From: Flaccisagitta enflata
Taxonomy: Eukaryota > Chaetognatha > Sagittoidea > Aphragmophora
Length of the DNA stretch: 64,000 nucleotides
Reading direction: 5' to 3'
Assembly (NCBI GenBank): GCA_965153355.1
Contig: OZ231126.1
Span: 48,298,001 to 48,362,000, forward strand
Shown here: piece by piece, positions 1 through 12,252 of the stretch
Position numbering within the stretch: the stretch's first letter is position 1
Layout: each line of letters opens with the position of its first letter
Program-made: the position numbers and the translations under genes
The notes under the pieces: generated by a model
What the model was told of the DNA's origin: nothing
Seen by the model: only the letters and a program-made list of their open reading frames with translations
Databases searched by the model: none

Positions 1-105
1 AATGAGGGGGGGGAGATCCTGAAAGATAGAAGATGGAGAAGAGAGACAAAAATCCTCCACATGTGAAACCATTCGGGGCTGCTGCTCAAAACGGATTAAA
101 GAATA
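1..105. repeat. Fragment of the foldback element family (terminal part)
   Basis: The stretch resembles the terminal arm of the foldback elements at 35239-35832 and 38142-38555: a purine-rich run, then a 'cacatgtgaaa' block and a diverged 'ggggctgctgc' end. It is cut by the window edge and is diverged, so family membership is inferred. Confidence 0.4.
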
Positions 106-244
106 TAGTTTTACGTATTCGGAATTCGCAAAAAAAAGATCAACTTCTGCGATAAGCATACGTCAGATAGCCGAGAATAAATCGAAATCGAACGTTTGAG
201 TAAATCTAACAATTCAGCTCATTACTTGTGCCACTACCATTTAA

Positions 245-440
245 AGTCGCTGGCTAAGCGACTCTATAAGAGGCTGTGTCTGTCCAAAGATCCGTAACGT
301 GAAATTTCGGATGACGCGATATCGGCTGAAATACTGATTTCTGAGCATCACGGCCCCTGCCCAGCCATAATACAGCCCCGCCCACCCTCATTCTGCTCCT
401 GCTCAGCGACTGCTTATTGGCCGTGTATCCGGCCTTGTTG
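245..440 (+). mobile_element. Hairpin-ended (Helentron/HINE-like) element, diverged copy
   Basis: It starts with the hairpin AGTCGCTGGCTAAGCGACT, continues with the family motif CTCTATAAGAGGC, carries the subterminal repeat CAGCGACT near 404-411, and ends with the stem-loop GGCCGTGTATCCGGCC followed by TTGTT. The arm sequence differs from other copies, but all three occurrences of it inside the copy match each other. It encodes no protein. Confidence 0.7.
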
Positions 441-812
441 ACATGGTAGAGATGAAAAGAATCTTATGTAAGATACACCCAAAAATACACTTATTATTTA
501 AACATTCATTATATCGATTGGAAGTTAGTTTTTAGTTCGTTGCACCTCATGAGGGTTGGTAAAAAAAATAACGTAAGGGTTTTTTTTTCAATCACTTTTG
601 AAGATACCCTGTCATCAAATACAACTGCAACGAGAGAAACCTTTATTGTGCTTAAAATATTCATGTTGCAAAATTCTGCTCTGTATCATCTGAAAACACA
701 TAGCCTATGGTTTTTTCATGCAAAATTTCAAAGCACTAGCTCTTGCTGTTTGGTTTCTACATGAATTACAGATTTGACCTTAAAAACATCATTTTCAAGC
801 AATTTTTCATGT
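441..812. other. AT-rich intergenic/intronic DNA, nothing recognised
   Basis: Short open frames here have no recognisable motif, and no element ends were seen. Confidence 0.5.
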
Positions 813-970
813 AACAAGACCGTATACACGGCCATCAGTTGCGGACGGGTGGGCAGGGGCGGATATGCGCGTTTTCCCACTTTTCGACTCGTGTCCACGG
901 ACCGACCAACCGACCGACCGACCGACCGACGGACGGACAAAGCCTCTTATAGAGTTGCGTGTCCGCAACT
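813..970 (-). mobile_element. Hairpin-ended (Helentron/HINE-like) element
   Basis: Read on the minus strand it begins AGTTGCGGACACGCAACT, has a (TCCG)n core, the subterminal GTCCGCAACT, and a slightly diverged terminal stem-loop followed by TTGTT. The 10-bp start and the 3' subterminal copy are perfect reverse complements. Confidence 0.8.
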
Positions 971-1138
971 AAAAACTGTTCTATTTTTGTAAAAATTAAA
1001 TAAAAAAGATTAGATTTGTCAAGAATACTTGTGTATATTGATTTTTGGCATTTTTTTAAATCTTTTTAACAATTGAAGATAATTGAGTTTACATTGAAAT
1101 GTTTTGCTATTTCACTATATTTTTTATCATAGCTTTTT

Positions 1139-1276
1139 AGATGCGTCATCGCATCTCTATAAGAGGGTCCGTCTGTCCGTCCGTCCGTCCGTCCGTCCGT
1201 CCGTCCGTCCGTCTGTCCGTTACGCCTCTTCTGATATCACGCAGATGACGCATCGAGTTGCCCGCCTGGGCTTGTT
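1139..1276 (+). mobile_element. Hairpin-ended element, variant with GATGCG stem
   Basis: The 5' hairpin is AGATGCGTCATCGCATCT, the core is (TCCG)n, the 3' subterminal motif is TGACGCATC, and the terminal hairpin is GCCCGCCTGGGC followed by TTGTT. All stems differ from the common subfamily yet remain paired. Confidence 0.75.
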
Positions 1277-1433
1277 ATGATTAATTTGCACCATCAGGGT
1301 CATGAAACCACTGAAGTTGGTGGCGATCATTTCAGGTCAACTAGCGTCAAGCTCTGGGCGACTGTGTGTTGTACACCGTCTTTAGATTGATTTGAAATAA
1401 CCAAAACCTTGATAACTCCTAAACTACTGGATT

Positions 1434-1557
1434 GTGTGACAGACATTCGGAGAATTCTCGCTGTGTGAATGACACTGGAGAATTCTAGGATATGTGACAG
1501 ACATTCAGAAAATTCTGGCTGTGTGACAGACACTGGAGAATTCTAGGATGTGTGACA
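1434..1557. repeat. Short tandem duplication (about 60-bp unit, two copies)
   Basis: Blocks containing 'gtgtgacagaca' and 'ctggagaattctagga' recur with roughly 60-bp spacing. The units differ by several substitutions. No coding potential was seen. Confidence 0.6.
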
Positions 1558-1559
1558 GA

Positions 1560-2261
1560 TGCACTATGTTCCCAGAGGGCGTCACCTCAAGACAAAAAAA
1601 ATTATGCTGGCACTTTTGACCTAAATAAACGGCTGAAACTAGTACAGTTGCTTAACCTGAGCAAGAAAACATATAGTTTTACCTGCGTCATAGCTAATCC
1701 AATTCCTCTTTTTGCCCCTTGAAGTTAACTACTTCTCTCAAATCAAAATGCGGCAAAAAATGTTTTTTTTATTTCATATGGTACTATTCAAGAATTGAAA
1801 AATGGTACTTATGATAAGAAGGAGGATGTCAAATCTTTAGCAAAGGTTCAGGATTGATTGAATACGCCATGTGTAAAATTTTGTAAGCCTGCTTCAAAAT
1901 TTGTAGGACCTATTAAAAAAAAACTCCCATAATTCCAATCTCAGATGAAAAAAATCTTGTCCATTCAGAGCCTTCAAAATGTTGAACCTACTGAGTTCAA
2001 GAGCAAAAAAATGTCCTTAGATGAATCATGACGCAGGCAAAACCCCATATAGGTGTGATCTACACATACTTAAGAACATTTTTATACCATAGCTGTCATC
2101 TCTAGGCACTGGCTTATATTTTTGTCCTGTTATGGTACACTCTCCGATCTACGTGAGATGGAGAGACGGAGAAAACTTTGAAAATATAGTGTTCCACTAT
2201 CGTGGAACACAACAATGAGGAAAAGTAACAAATACACTACAGGAGCACAAAAACACATTCC
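1560..2261. other. AT-rich DNA, nothing recognised
   Basis: No element ends, RNA genes or convincing exons were found in this span. Confidence 0.5.
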
Positions 2262-2367
2262 CGCGCTTCTGGCCCGGATCAACCTAAGGGCTAAATGGGC
2301 TTAGCCCAGGGGCCTCGCGCTTTTAGGGGCCTCGCACCCTGAGGGGGAAGAAAGGGAAAAGAAAAAA

Positions 2368-2885
2368 CTAGTCATCCAAGGATCGCACATGGTCAGCAGT
2401 ACCCGATGCCCTGCTTGGAGTGATTAGCTGAAGAAGTGGAGTGAGAGCAGGGCAGCGGCCCCAAAGGGCCGATGTCCTGTAAGACACAGGGGTGAATTTC
2501 CAGACGTCCTGGGAAGGCACATGTGTGATCTTTGGGGCTAATTCTCTTGTTATTCAATGAAAACATGGATTTTTTTTCTATTTCATTGTCAATTTTCCAT
2601 GTTATTTAATCTGAATTTTGCATCTATTTCAAAATTTTGTCAACTTTCCATGTTATTCAATGGGAATTTCATATCTTTTCATTTCTTTATCAATATTCCA
2701 TGTTATTCAATGGGAATTTTGCATTTCTTCAATTTTCCATGTTATTCAATGGGAACATGAGGCTCAGAAGCTTTGGCGGGGGTGAGGGGGGACAGACGGA
2801 TGGATGGACGGACGGACGAACGGACGGACGTCTGGAAATTCACCCCAGTGTCCTACAGGACATCGGCCCTTTGGGGCCGCTGCCC
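2368..2885 (+). mobile_element. Foldback element of the CTAGTCATCC...GCCGCTGCCC family
   Basis: The left end CTAGTCATCCAAGGATCGC and the right end TTTGGGGCCGCTGCCC match copies at 10738 and 40366. Internal arms around 2453-2515 and 2810-2885 are inverted copies of each other (GGCCGATGTCCTG / AGGACATCGGCC). The interior holds three or four copies of 'ttccatgttattcaatggga' and a (GGAC) stretch. Non-coding. Confidence 0.75.
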
Positions 2886-2894
2886 AAAAAGGGG

Positions 2895-3033
2895 AAAAAA
2901 TGAGGAAAAAAAAAAAAAAGAAAAGAAAAGAAAAGGAAAGAAAAGAAAAGAAAAGAAAAGAGAAGAAGAAGAAGAAGAAAAAGAAAAAGAAAAAGAAGAA
3001 GAAGAAGAAGAAGAAGAAGAAGAAGAAGAATGA
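2895..3033. repeat. Polypurine simple repeat (AAAAG/GAA)n
   Basis: Almost pure A/G on the + strand, grading from AAAAG-type units into GAA units. Open frames across it are low-complexity artefacts. Confidence 0.9.
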
Positions 3034-3089
3034 AAGAAAACTCCTTTATGTGAAAGCATAGGTCATCTACCCCTTTGAGGCTGCTGCCC
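3031..3089. repeat. Terminal fragment of a foldback element
   Basis: A block 'gtgaaagcataggtcatc' followed by CCCCTTTGAGGCTGCTGCCC matches the right arm of the element at 35239-35832. It directly follows the polypurine array. Confidence 0.6.
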
Positions 3090-4095
3090 AAAAGTCATTT
3101 CTTTTGTTTATACTACAGCTTTGGTTGTGCTGATATGGAGCAATACAGGACTAAAATGGCCTTTTGTAAACTATCTGCATTATCAATGGTTTCTCAATGA
3201 GGTTTGCGCATTATTCTTTTTTTGTAAAATCAAAACACTAACTAAAAGATGATGCATGGCAAAAGCCTTGATTTCAGAATGCTTGAGCTTATGCGTGTGA
3301 CAGTGCATGTTATCCATTCTAAGGATTTTTGTCGCTTGTTACATGATTCTAAAAGCCACTTTATGATCTGTTGGTCCATCGGTTTGCCAATTCCGTTTGT
3401 TTGTCTGTCACAACTAACTTTAAAGGTTTTTTTTCCATTTTTTCACACTTCTGAACATAAAAGAACACTCTTAGAGGTGGAGACCCTTTATTCAAAGGTC
3501 AATTGTCTGTCCGTCCGATCTTTTATGAAGATGCTAAAACATGCGACTTGGGTCCAATGACGTTGTTATAGTCATAGCAGGCTCAATCTTTGAAGTCTCT
3601 AGATGAGCACAACTTCTAAAAAAACTCCTATGTTTGAAAATACTACATTTTGCTTAATGAACAATCTTAGAATTTTACATGTTTCTCTCTGTTTAGATTT
3701 GAGCCAAAGAGGACTGGCTTAGGGTCTCAGGGGGAGTCACTGTATATGAGAAAGTGCAGACAAAGATAGGGAAATAACCCCGTTTTTTACAGAAAATTGG
3801 CTACTGTCAAAAAAAACAATAGCCAGTACAGAGAAGTTTATCTCAATAAGGGGGGGAGGTGGCTTGGCCGCTGGGGAGGGGGCCTCGCTCCCCAGATAGC
3901 CCAGGGCCTCGCAAATGGTTGATCCGGCCCAGCCGCGCTTTGTTTATTGATGCTTCGAATTGGTGCATGTGGACGCTTTGACATCTTCTTCACATAAACT
4001 TAAACCTCGTTTACAAAACAAGAGAGGTTGTGCTTTATGTACTAGCTTTGTGCTTTGTGCTTTGAGAATTGTGATTGATGACCTTTTTATTTGCG

Positions 4096-4165
4096 ACAAA
4101 GCACCTCTATAACTGGCTGTGTCCGTCTGTCGGTCGGTCTGTCGGTCGGTAACGCATTCGTTCGA
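4096..4165 (+). repeat. Degenerate 5' fragment of a hairpin-ended element
   Basis: 'tttgcgacaaagca' followed by CCTCTATAA and a GTCTGTCGGTCGG-type run resembles the family start. No matching 3' end was found, so only a fragment is called. Confidence 0.4.
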
Positions 4166-4473
4166 CGATCCACACGTCGCACCTATTGGCCTACTTGGCC
4201 TTTTTTTTCAAAGGGAGAAAAGGTTTTTTTGGGCTACCGAACCTTATATATCAGCAGCACATCTTCTGACGCTCGAACTTTATCGTGATAATAACAAAAG
4301 ACAATCATTGCACTCATTTTGGAATAGGGTATAGGGCCGGTTTACCGGCCTATCGGTGATCCGTTAAAACAGGGTTCATCTGTACAGTTGAACCCGACTT
4401 TAACGACTCGCTCTTAACAAAATTCCGCCTATAATGGATCAAAATTCATAGTCCCACCAACATGTTGCTTTTT

Positions 4474-6329
4474 GGGCAGCGGCCCCGAAGGGGACGAAGT
4501 CCTGTAGAACACAGGGGGACTTTGAGCCTCGGTGCTCGTCCGTCCGCCCTGTCCGTCCGCCCGTCCGCCCGTTCGCCCGCTCGGTCACATCCGCTCCGTC
4601 CGCCCGTCCGTCCGCCGTCCATTCCGTCCGCCCGCCTGTCCGTCCATCCGCCCGTTCGCCCTCTATCAGGCTCCTCAGGCCTCAAATCTGGCCTCTGAGA
4701 CCTCAAATCTGGCCGCTCAGACCCCCAATCTGGCCTCTCAGGCCTCAAATCCAGCTTCTCAGGCCTAAAATCCAGCCTCCCAAGCCTCAAATCCAACTTC
4801 TCAGGCCTCAAATCTGGCCTCTCAGGCCTAAAATTAGGCCTCTTAGGCCTCAAATCCAAATTCTCAGGCCTCAAACCTGGCCTCTCAGGCCTCAAACTGG
4901 GCCTCTCAGGCCTCAAATCAGCTATCTAAGCCTCAATTTATTGCTCTCAGGCTTCAAATCAATCCTCTTACCTTTCAAGCCTTAATCCAGCTCTCTTAAG
5001 CCTCAAGTCAGCCCTCCAAAGCTTCTGATTGGCATTCTCAGGCCTTAACTATGGCAAAAATAAAAAAGACAGTGATTTTCAAAATACTGCTACGAGCTCA
5101 ATTTTTGAAATAACTTGAAATCCTTTTAGGTGGTAATAGACAAGTTTGTGACTCAGCAAAAAAATCAGAACTTGAAAAAGTTGATTTTTGTGCCCACAGC
5201 ATCATTTTTTGTAAAACTAGTCAGATAAAGATTTGCCCACTGATAAAAAATCTTACATGACTTTCAATTGTTACTGCGAGCTCATTTTTTTTAATGGCCT
5301 CAAATCTTTTTAGGTGTTTATAGTATGTTGAATTTCCTGCTCAGCAAAAAAATCAGAACTCAAAAAAGTTGATTTTTGCGCCCGTAGCATCATTTTTTGT
5401 AATAGTTGTCAAAATGAATTTCAGAATGTTGTAAATATGGAGCTTTTTTCTCCTCTTTTTTGCCTCATGTTTTTTTCAGAAAAAGTGATGCCACGGGCTA
5501 AAAAATCAACATTTTTGAGTTCTGATTTTTTTGCTGAGTAGGTAATTTGATATATTGTGAGTACCTAAAAGGATCTAAAGCAGATCAATAAAATGAGGGC
5601 GTAGGAATAGATTGAAATAACTGTCTTTTTTTTTCTTTGCCATAGTTACATCAGCCTTCGTAGACCTCATTTTAGGCTCTTGAAGGCCTTCAATCAGCCC
5701 TCCAAATCCAAGTCTCAAAGCTCAAGTCACAGTCTCAAGGCTCAAATCTCAGTCAAGAGGCTCAGAGCCCAGTCTCGAAGCTCAAATGCCAGTCTCGTGG
5801 CTCAAATCAAAGTCTTAAAGCTCAAATCCCCCTCTCAAGGCTCAAATCCCAGTCTTGGGGCTCAAAACCTAGTCTTGAGGCTCAGATCCCAGTCCCAAGT
5901 CTCAAATGCCAGTCTCACAGCTCAAATCCCAATCTCAAAGCTCAAATCCCAGTCAAGAGGCTCAGAGCCCAGTCTCGAGGCTCAAATCCCAGTCTCATGG
6001 CTCAAATCAAAGTCTCAAGGCTCAAATTCCGCCCTCAAGGCTCAAATCCCAGCCCCAGGCCCAAATGTGGCTCAATCTCATGAGGCTGAAGGCCAAGTGC
6101 CAGTCACAGCTCAACCAATTTTGAGGCTCAAATCCCAGTTTGAGGTTCAAATCCCAGCCAAGCTTCAAATCAGTCCTCAGCTTCAAATCCCAGCTGAGCT
6201 CACATGTGGACAAGCTGGATAAAAACATTCGTTGCCCCTTTGGGGCCGCTGCCCCTCTAACTACAAACCCCACATAAACTCGCATAGGGCAACGGGTACC
6301 GCTGACCATCTAACGCTTTTGCGACTATT
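4474..6329 (-). mobile_element. Foldback element with internal 20-bp arrays, interrupted by a MITE
   Basis: In minus orientation the CGCAAAAGCG-type end lies at the right (6310-6329) and the GGGCAGCGGCCCC end at 4474. The interior is two arrays of a 20-bp unit (like CTCAAATCCCAGTCTCAAGG), 4680-5045 and 5660-6200, split by the MITE at 5048-5646. A 180-codon frame over the second array is a repeat translation (three units make 20 residues), not a gene. Confidence 0.7.
5048..5646. mobile_element. Palindromic MITE, TA target duplication (Tc1/mariner-like)
   Basis: It begins ACTATGGCAAA, ends TTTGCCATAGT, and is flanked by TA at 5046-5047 and 5647-5648. It is 599 bp. The interior contains further inverted and direct copies of a module with 'ctcagcaaaaaaatcagaac' and 'ttgatttttg'. 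It splits the 20-bp arrays of the surrounding foldback element, so it is the younger insertion. Confidence 0.75.
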
Positions 6330-6445
6330 ACTTTTTTGGTCGTTTTTAGAGTTTTGTAGCGTACTGCGCCTGCCCAAATGCCCTAGTAACCTCTATCACT
6401 GCCCCTGCCCACCCGCACGCGACTAAGGTAGCCGTGTATCCGGTC

Positions 6446-6516
6446 ATGTTTTCTTTTCTTTTCTTCTTTCTTTCTTCTTTCTTCTTTCTTTCTTTCTTTT
6501 TTTCTTTTTTTTCTTT

Positions 6517-6592
<76 letters not shown>

Positions 6593-6594
6593 AT
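6446..6594. repeat. Microsatellite (TTTC)n then (TC)n
   Basis: Pyrimidine-only run with about 33 TC units near 6521-6586. Confidence 0.95.
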
Positions 6595-6711
6595 ATATTT
6601 CGTTTGAGTCTCTGTTTACTTTCCTATCCCCCTATCTCTGTCTGTCTCTCTTTTCTCTCTTTTTCTCGCACTTAGTTTCATTCTTTTTCCCTCTACCTCT
6701 TCCGCAAACAA

Positions 6712-7722
<1,011 letters not shown>

Positions 7723-8171
7723 TAAACCACAACTACAAATACGAATGGGCGACATTCCGAACATGACAGCTTTAAATGATCACTTTTCACCGGGCTCGAA
7801 ACACATTTTCTATTCTTATTCGAAACTCATTCATTTGGAACTGAATGAAAACGCTGTAATTCTGTTTTGAGGAAGGAAATATTTTTCTTCCTAAATTTCT
7901 CACGATAAAAAAAGAAAACGAGTTGAGCACCTAAACGCTTCTCTTCTGATTCTTCCCCCCCCCCCTCACCCTCATTCATCCTCCTGCGCCCCACACTTTT
8001 TTTCTCACTCTTTTTTGTTTTTACGATCTTGCCAATTCTTTTTATCTATAGAGGTGGTTACCAAGTGCGAGTTTTAGGCCGTCAAATCAAAGTTTTGAAA
8101 ATCTTTTTTTAAAAATTGAAACGTTGAGTGCCCTTAAATCAGAGCGAGAGAATGTGGACAAGGTCGTGATA

Positions 8172-8803
8172 ACACGCGAGGCACTGCTTTCTGACTGAGG
8201 ATTTGTGACAAGAATGATATCACTCTGGCTTTTTCTGCATTTTTGTGTAGGTCATAGGCATACAAATCAAGAACTATTTAGTGGAAATTCATCCCTAGAG
8301 CGCATTTTGAAAAAAGTCAAAAATTTAAAACTTTTAGCTTCATCATACATAGATAACTTTGCAGGTTGGTCTGACTGATTTTTTGACAGCATATTGTAAA
8401 TCCTGATCTAATTCCCTTTCATTTGATAGGTCGCACTATATGGTTTTAAAAAGAAATAATATTTTCATTTTTTAAGCCACCGCTACAAAAACTGCAGCGG
8501 TGGCCTAAAATATGAAAATTTGTTTGTTCATCAAAACCATATAGCGCGACCTATCAAATGAAAGGGAATTTTACCAGGATTAATAATATTCTGTTAGAAA
8601 CAGTCAGACCAAATTGAAAAATTCTTTGTGAAAAATGAAGCTAAAAATTTTAAATTTTGGACTTTTTTTCAAAATGCGCTATAAGGATGTTTTCCACTGG
8701 ATAGTTCTTGATTTGTTTGCCTAAGATCTACACAAAAATGCAGAAAAACCCGGAGTGATATCATTCTTGTCACAAATCTTCTGTCAGAACGCAGTGGAGG
8801 GCG
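8172..8803. mobile_element. Palindromic foldback element, family 'GCCACCGCTAC'
   Basis: The two halves are inverted copies about 300 bp long, centred on GCCACCGCTAC...GCAGCGGTGGC near 8476-8506. Matching blocks include 'gtgacaagaatgatatcact' and 'cctatcaaatgaaaggga'. A related palindrome with the same centre and flanks lies at 48928-49495. No coding capacity. Confidence 0.75.
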
Positions 8804-9200
8804 CGTTGGGTATCTTCATTAAGATTCTTTAATCAATTGTCATCTTTGTCATTGAATCAAGTTAATCCTTCATTCATTCATTCACTCATTTATTTATTCA
8901 TTGATTCATTCATTTCTTTCTATTCCTTTATTCATTCATCTAGATATAACAGGGACGAAACGGCTTTCCTTTGATTTGGTAAGTTATAGGATGCGAGAAT
9001 ACGTTATGGCAATACACCCACCTATCATCAATCACTTTAATATTTATTTTTTTTCCGATTTGTATAAATTTTAAAAAGAAATCGTTTCGAGCTTTTAAAT
9101 GTTTTGTTGCGGAACAAAACGAGCCTCAACATTTTCTGTTTGATATGACTTGAACTCATAAACATCGAAGGACGAATACCTATCAGTACGTATGGCCTCA
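8804..9200. other. AT-rich DNA with (ATTC) runs, nothing else recognised
   Basis: A short degenerate CATT repeat lies around 8870-8940; the rest shows no gene or element end. Confidence 0.5.
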
Positions 9201-9205
9201 AGTTA

Positions 9206-9326
<121 letters not shown>

Positions 9327-9487
9327 TGGATGAATTATGAACTAACATCATTTGAACAATCTGTCGGTCCCGGGTGAATGAATGATATGAAAGCTATTCA
9401 CGTTTTACCTTCTCATTCAATTTCAAAATAATCAACAACGTCAGTTAAGCAACCACAGAGTTTTTTGGGCAATCTATTTCCATTTTT

Positions 9488-9639
9488 AGTCGCGGATACG
9501 CGACTCTACACCTTGCCGTGTCGGTCGGTAGGTCCGTCCGTCCGTCCGTCCGTCCGCCACATTTTTGAATTCCGAGCGGTTTTCGCATCGCCCCTGCCAA
9601 ACCGTCCGCGACTGGATTGCCGTGTATCCGGCCTTGTTT
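9488..9639 (+). mobile_element. Hairpin-ended element, GTCGCG subfamily
   Basis: 5' hairpin AGTCGCGGATACGCGACT, then CTCTACACCTTGCCGTG, (TCCG)n, subterminal GTCCGCGACT, terminal GCCGTGTATCCGGC stem-loop and TTGTTT. Compared with the AGTTGCG subfamily, the T/A pair is replaced by C/G at every matched position. Confidence 0.85.
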
Positions 9640-9960
9640 ATTCTTCTTCTTCCCTTTCTGCAATTATACCTTGCCTAGTTGCACTAACTCCTTTCATTTT
9701 CTATTTCATCTTTATTTTCTTTTGCTGTACCTTCTGTGTTGTCTTCAACTTTTCCAATTTCTTCTAGATCCTATGGCTATGCACTGAGATGCTAAATACT
9801 TTGGCAGAGTTTCAGAAGTTGAAAGCGAAAAGATTTGTTTGTCAGAGAAATAAAAAAAAAGACCTCTTATTCTAAAGCTAAAGCCTGTGAAGTTGAGTTA
9901 AGGGCGGTTCAAACCGGGGAAAAGGATTTCTTTCAAAGATATTTTGTTCAGATTTTTTTC
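9640..9960. other. Unannotated AT-rich DNA
   Basis: No gene or element recognised. Confidence 0.5.
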
Positions 9961-9969
9961 CATTTCCCA

Positions 9970-10585
9970 TTATATTCTAAGCAGAGAATTTCGAAAGTGG
10001 AGTTTGAAATCTATCGAAATGTTCCGAGGTTCCGAAGTTGATGAAAGTGAAGGTAGAAACAGATATTTTCTGGATTGAGCGCCGGTTGGGACGTGGATTA
10101 ATTGAGCTTTTCGACTAACCTACCGATCGACCGACCGTCTGATAGACACAGCCTCTTAAAGTCGTGCTTCGGCAATGTTCAGCTGAAGGATGCTGCGGAA
10201 ATTGACATAATGATGAACAGATTCCAAGAACGCGTGATCTCCGTATCATCTGTTTTAAATAATGTATGTTGGATCGAAGCCAGCGGTATGATATATATAC
10301 CTATAGTGTTTTGTCCACTGACTGTCTAAGCAGAGAAATTCGAAAGTGGAGTTGGAATTCTATCGAAATGGAAAGTTCCGAAGTTGATGAAAGTGAAGGT
10401 AAAAGCAGATATTTTATGGATTGAGCGCCGGTTGGGACGTTGAGCAATTGAGCTTTTCGACCAACCTACCGATCGACCGACCGTCTGATAGACGCAGCCT
10501 CTTAAAGTCATAAAGTTTGTTCAGCTAAAGGATGCTGCGGAAAATGACATAATGATGAACAGATTCCAAGAACGCGTAAATAATG
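9970..10585. repeat. Tandem duplication of a ~260-bp segment
   Basis: The segments 9970-10235 and 10325-10580 share long blocks such as 'ggattgagcgccggttggga' and 'aatgatgaacagattccaag'. They are separated by ~90 bp ending in a fragment ('gttttgtccactgactg') of the foldback family at 47124-47637. Confidence 0.75.
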
Positions 10586-10737
10586 ACTCTGATATCCCTC
10601 AATCTGTTTCTCTCCGGGAATTTGCCTACTGCTGCAAATGTCAGAGTAAATCACTTACAATAGCGACAGATCGGAAGAAGAATCTCTGACGGACTGACGG
10701 ACCGACAGATCGACATTCTTATAGAGGACGCATCTCA

Positions 10738-11277
10738 CTAGTCATCCAAGGATCGCACATGGTCAGCGGTTCCCGATGCCCTGCTTGGAGTGATCAAGTG
10801 AAGTAGTGGAGTGAGAGCAGGGCAGCGGCTCCAAAGGGCTGATTTCCTGTAGGACACAGGGGGGAATTTTGAGACTTCCTGAGGCGGATTTGAAGTCGAG
10901 ATGGCATAATTTAGTCCAAAAGAGCAGATTTGAGGTAAGGGGGGCAGGCTTGAGGCCCAGAAGAGGCCTGAAGAGTTGATTTGGGGCCTGGAGGGCGGAT
11001 TTGAGGTCTGGAGGGCTGACTTGAGGTCTTGAGGGCAGATATGAGGTCTGGACTTGAGGTCTTGAGGGCAGATATGAGGTCTGGAGAGATGATTTGAGCT
11101 CTCGAGGGCTAAATTGAGGTCTGAAAGGGCTAATTTGAGGGCTCAGAGGGCCAAAATCAGGCCGGAGACTGCAGACTTGATTCTCCAATGGCCAAGGGGG
11201 GGGACGAATCGAAAGACGGACGTCTTGAAATTCCTCCCTGTGTCCTACAGGACATCGGCCCTTTGGGGCCGCTGCCC
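10738..11277 (+). mobile_element. Foldback element of the CTAGTCATCC...GCCGCTGCCC family
   Basis: Left end CTAGTCATCCAAGGATCGC, right end CCCTTTGGGGCCGCTGCCC. Inverted arms (CCTGTAGGACACAGG versus CCTGTGTCCTACAGG) enclose a degenerate ~20-bp array based on 'gatttgaggtctggagggct'. Length 540 bp. No transposase. Confidence 0.8.
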
Positions 11278-11279
11278 AA

Positions 11280-11870
11280 ATAGGGGATTTCTTCAGTTTG
11301 ATTGAAGAGAAATCATTAAACTTTAGATTCAATTTTTGATTTAAAGGTTACAAGGAGTAAGAGAGGATTAACCGAGGAAGAATTCCCGGCAAAAGAAAAG
11401 AAGGGAAATCGTGAATAGGAGTACCATTTGCCATTTCTAACGAAGTTTCTCAATTGTACATTCATTTTGCGTCTAAAAACGCTGTGGTAAATATTTGATG
11501 TTATGCTCAATCTGACGAAGCTTATACAGTAGAACCTTCCGAAGTATCAATAAATGATTAATTAATTTCACCGTTTCCGGTGGAAACTTTCCAAGACTCT
11601 CTTCGTGTGGAAAAACTTACACTAGGGACTAGGGGGCGAGGTTATAACCGCATCATATCCATTAAGCTAATAAATCTGAATTTAACCAGAGTCAGACTAA
11701 GTCCACACGTGATGACAACATTTTCAGACTCTTTCTATGGGGCTGATCGTGAAGATCTAAGTGTCACGTGTTCTAAACTGATCTATGCGTCTTGACGTCC
11801 TTGGGCAAGTAGTGAAACCTTGATGGTAAAATTCAACTTGTTCACCTGTTTGTTAATCTCGTTCTCTCTC
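11280..11870. other. Unannotated DNA
   Basis: No recognised exon or element end. This span and the microsatellite after it precede the non-LTR element, whose 5' end could not be fixed. Confidence 0.5.
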
Positions 11871-11877
11871 TGTCTGT

Positions 11878-11885
11878 GTCTGTCA

Positions 11886-11941
<56 letters not shown>
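11878..11941. repeat. Microsatellite (CTGT)n(CT)n
   Basis: Six or so CTGT units followed by about 18 CT units. Confidence 0.9.
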
Positions 11942-11942
<1 letters not shown>

Positions 11943-12252
11943 TTTGTTTGGCTCCGATCCCGCGACCTCAATGTTTATTTTTTATTTCGACATTTTTTTC
12001 AAATTCTGTTTTACTTTTTTGCGTACTTTTGCACTCATTTGATTTTTCGCGAAAAAATATTTTCTTATCGAAATCACCTCGACTTAATATCGTGAACACA
12101 AAGGAACACTTCGGCTACTCTCGTCAACCATAGGAAAAGGTTTCACTTACTCTCGCCCCTTTTTCCTTGGTAAAGCATGCATTGGAAATGTTCTCAACTC
12201 AACGCTAATAACGATTTATCAGTCAATCATTCAATCTACGAATCGAAAAACC

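Larger units (their letters stand above)
2262..3938. mobile_element. Element with ~80-bp imperfect inverted ends, carrying a nested foldback element
   Basis: The left end has CGCGCTTCTGGCCCGGATC followed by two GGGGCCTCGC blocks. The right end carries the reverse complement (GATCCGGCCCAGCCGCGC preceded by GGGCCTCGC-type blocks). The interior contains the foldback element at 2368-2885, a polypurine array and AT-rich DNA. No transposase frame was recognised, so it is non-autonomous or decayed. Exact ends are approximate. Confidence 0.45.

Noticed and set aside
1174-1213. (TCCG)n runs considered as CRISPR-like or telomeric repeats
   Set aside because: They are variable microsatellite cores inside the hairpin-ended elements, without spacers or terminal position.
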